NCBI GenBank assembly: GCA_041558415.1
Contig: JBFFEY010000051.1
Coordinates: 1-21,794 of the forward strand
Length of the DNA: 21,794 nucleotides
Direction: 5' to 3'
From: SG8-39 sp041558415
GTDB lineage: Bacteria; Pseudomonadota; Gammaproteobacteria; Burkholderiales; SG8-39
The notes below the pieces were generated by a model, which was given only the letters and a program-made list of their open reading frames with translations, was not told the origin of the DNA and ran no database searches. Of the stretch, positions 21,248 to 21,794 are shown piece by piece. Positions within the stretch are counted from its first letter, which is position 1. Each line of letters starts with the position of its first letter. Both the position numbers and the translations under genes were made by a program.

Positions 21248-21774
21248 GATTTCTTCGCGAGCTTGCGGATCGCCGCCAGGTCGAGCGTGCCCTTCGCGCC
21301 CCAGCCGCGCGTGCCGGCGGGTACCGAGGGGCGGAATTGTTCGTAGAGGTGGTAGGCCTCGCCTGCGAGCTTGGTCGGCGGGCGCGACTTGGCCAGCGCC
21401 TGCATCGCGGCGCGCACGTCCTTCAGCGCGTCGCCGAACTTGGATTCGAGGTAGCGCTCGACCGCGGCCGGGTTGTCCGGCTTGTCCTTGGAGAGCGCGC
21501 GCAGGCCGTCCTTGGTGTGCACCGCCGGCACCGCGCGGTGCAGCAAGTCGACGGTGATCGTCTCCTTGGGGCGCAATTTCTTGCGCTTTTCCTTCACTTC
21601 CTTCGGCGCCGGGGTGAAAAGCCCGAGCGAGACGCCCTTCGAGTAGGCGTTCAGCCCCGCCACCGCGCGCCCGAGCGTCAACGCCTCTTCGCGCTTGAAG
21701 CCGAGGCGCTCGGCCACCACCGCGGCCCAGAGCGTCAGCACCGGCGCGCGGTTGATCGAGATGGTTTTCGTCAT
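21244..21774 (-). CDS. Conserved uncharacterised protein, intact paralogue of 19004-19207
   Basis: This 176-residue protein has no function I can name. The N-terminal part (residues 1-50: TISINRAPVLTLWAAVVAERL, then EEALTLGRAVAGLNAYSKG) is helical and helix-turn-helix-like. A Lys-rich middle follows (KEVKEKRKKLRPKET), then the C-terminal part repeated in the truncated copy at 19004-19207 (FGDALKDVRAAMQALAKSR, LYEQFRPSV, GTRGWGAKG). There is no signal peptide. I recall similar proteins of the same length in other proteobacteria annotated as hypothetical. The ATG at 21774 has only a weak GAGCAG upstream. The window ends 20 bases further on, so its upstream neighbour is not visible. Confidence 0.8.
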   Translation of the reverse strand: MTKTISINRAPVLTLWAAVVAERLGFKREEALTLGRAVAGLNAYSKGVSLGLFTPAPKEVKEKRKKLRPKETITVDLLHRAVPAVHTKDGLRALSKDKPDNPAAVERYLESKFGDALKDVRAAMQALAKSRPPTKLAGEAYHLYEQFRPSVPAGTRGWGAKGTLDLAAIRKLAKKS

Positions 21775-21794
21775 CGCTTGTGGCTGCTCGCCCA

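Overview
The window is chromosomal DNA from a high-GC (about 70% by eye) Gram-negative bacterium. Very short intergenic gaps, the gene families present and the intergenic GGGGTCAGACCCC palindrome suggest a betaproteobacterium, possibly a Burkholderiales or Rhodocyclales relative. That placement is inference; no rRNA or other strong marker is present. I see no rRNA, tRNA, CRISPR array, IS element or phage gene. No gap without a gene exceeds 300 bases.

Layout. Positions 75-6635 hold small-molecule enzymes and single-domain proteins: a hemerythrin, a convergent pair of NAD(P) oxidoreductases, an exported RcnB/CigR-like protein, a VOC protein divergent from an HpcH/HpaI aldolase, and a minus-strand run of an Old Yellow Enzyme, a cupin and a DUF2798 membrane protein. 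A 27-bp perfect inverted repeat at 4723-4799 has the GGGGTCAGACCCC palindrome at each outer end and a consensus DnaA box in each arm. Positions 6678-11606 hold an HNH nuclease, a small cysteine protein, an orphan PIN domain, an FKBP isomerase, an EamA transporter, a DUF2889 protein, an unrecognised acidic protein, TspO, and an alpha/beta hydrolase with the full active-site set of fluoroacetate dehalogenases.

Positions 11732-14966 are the most unusual part: two consecutive subtilisin-family (S8) proteases without signal peptides, then an 83-residue protein whose C-terminal half resembles the end of an S8 propeptide (I9-like). I read this as a protease pair with a separately encoded propeptide-like inhibitor or chaperone. 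After it come two tandem TCACCC-N4-GGGTGA sites placed as activator sites for a PhoD-like phosphatase gene, then a disulfide oxidoreductase, a HIT protein, a PilZ protein and, on the opposite strand, an SDR.

Positions 19004-21774 look like accessory DNA. A truncated copy and an intact copy of one uncharacterised gene flank a markedly lower-GC voltage-gated potassium channel, an orphan XRE antitoxin-like regulator, and an uncharacterised gene whose likely 5' end carries an in-frame amber codon. Several genes have -10-like hexamers so close to the start codon that leaderless transcripts are plausible.
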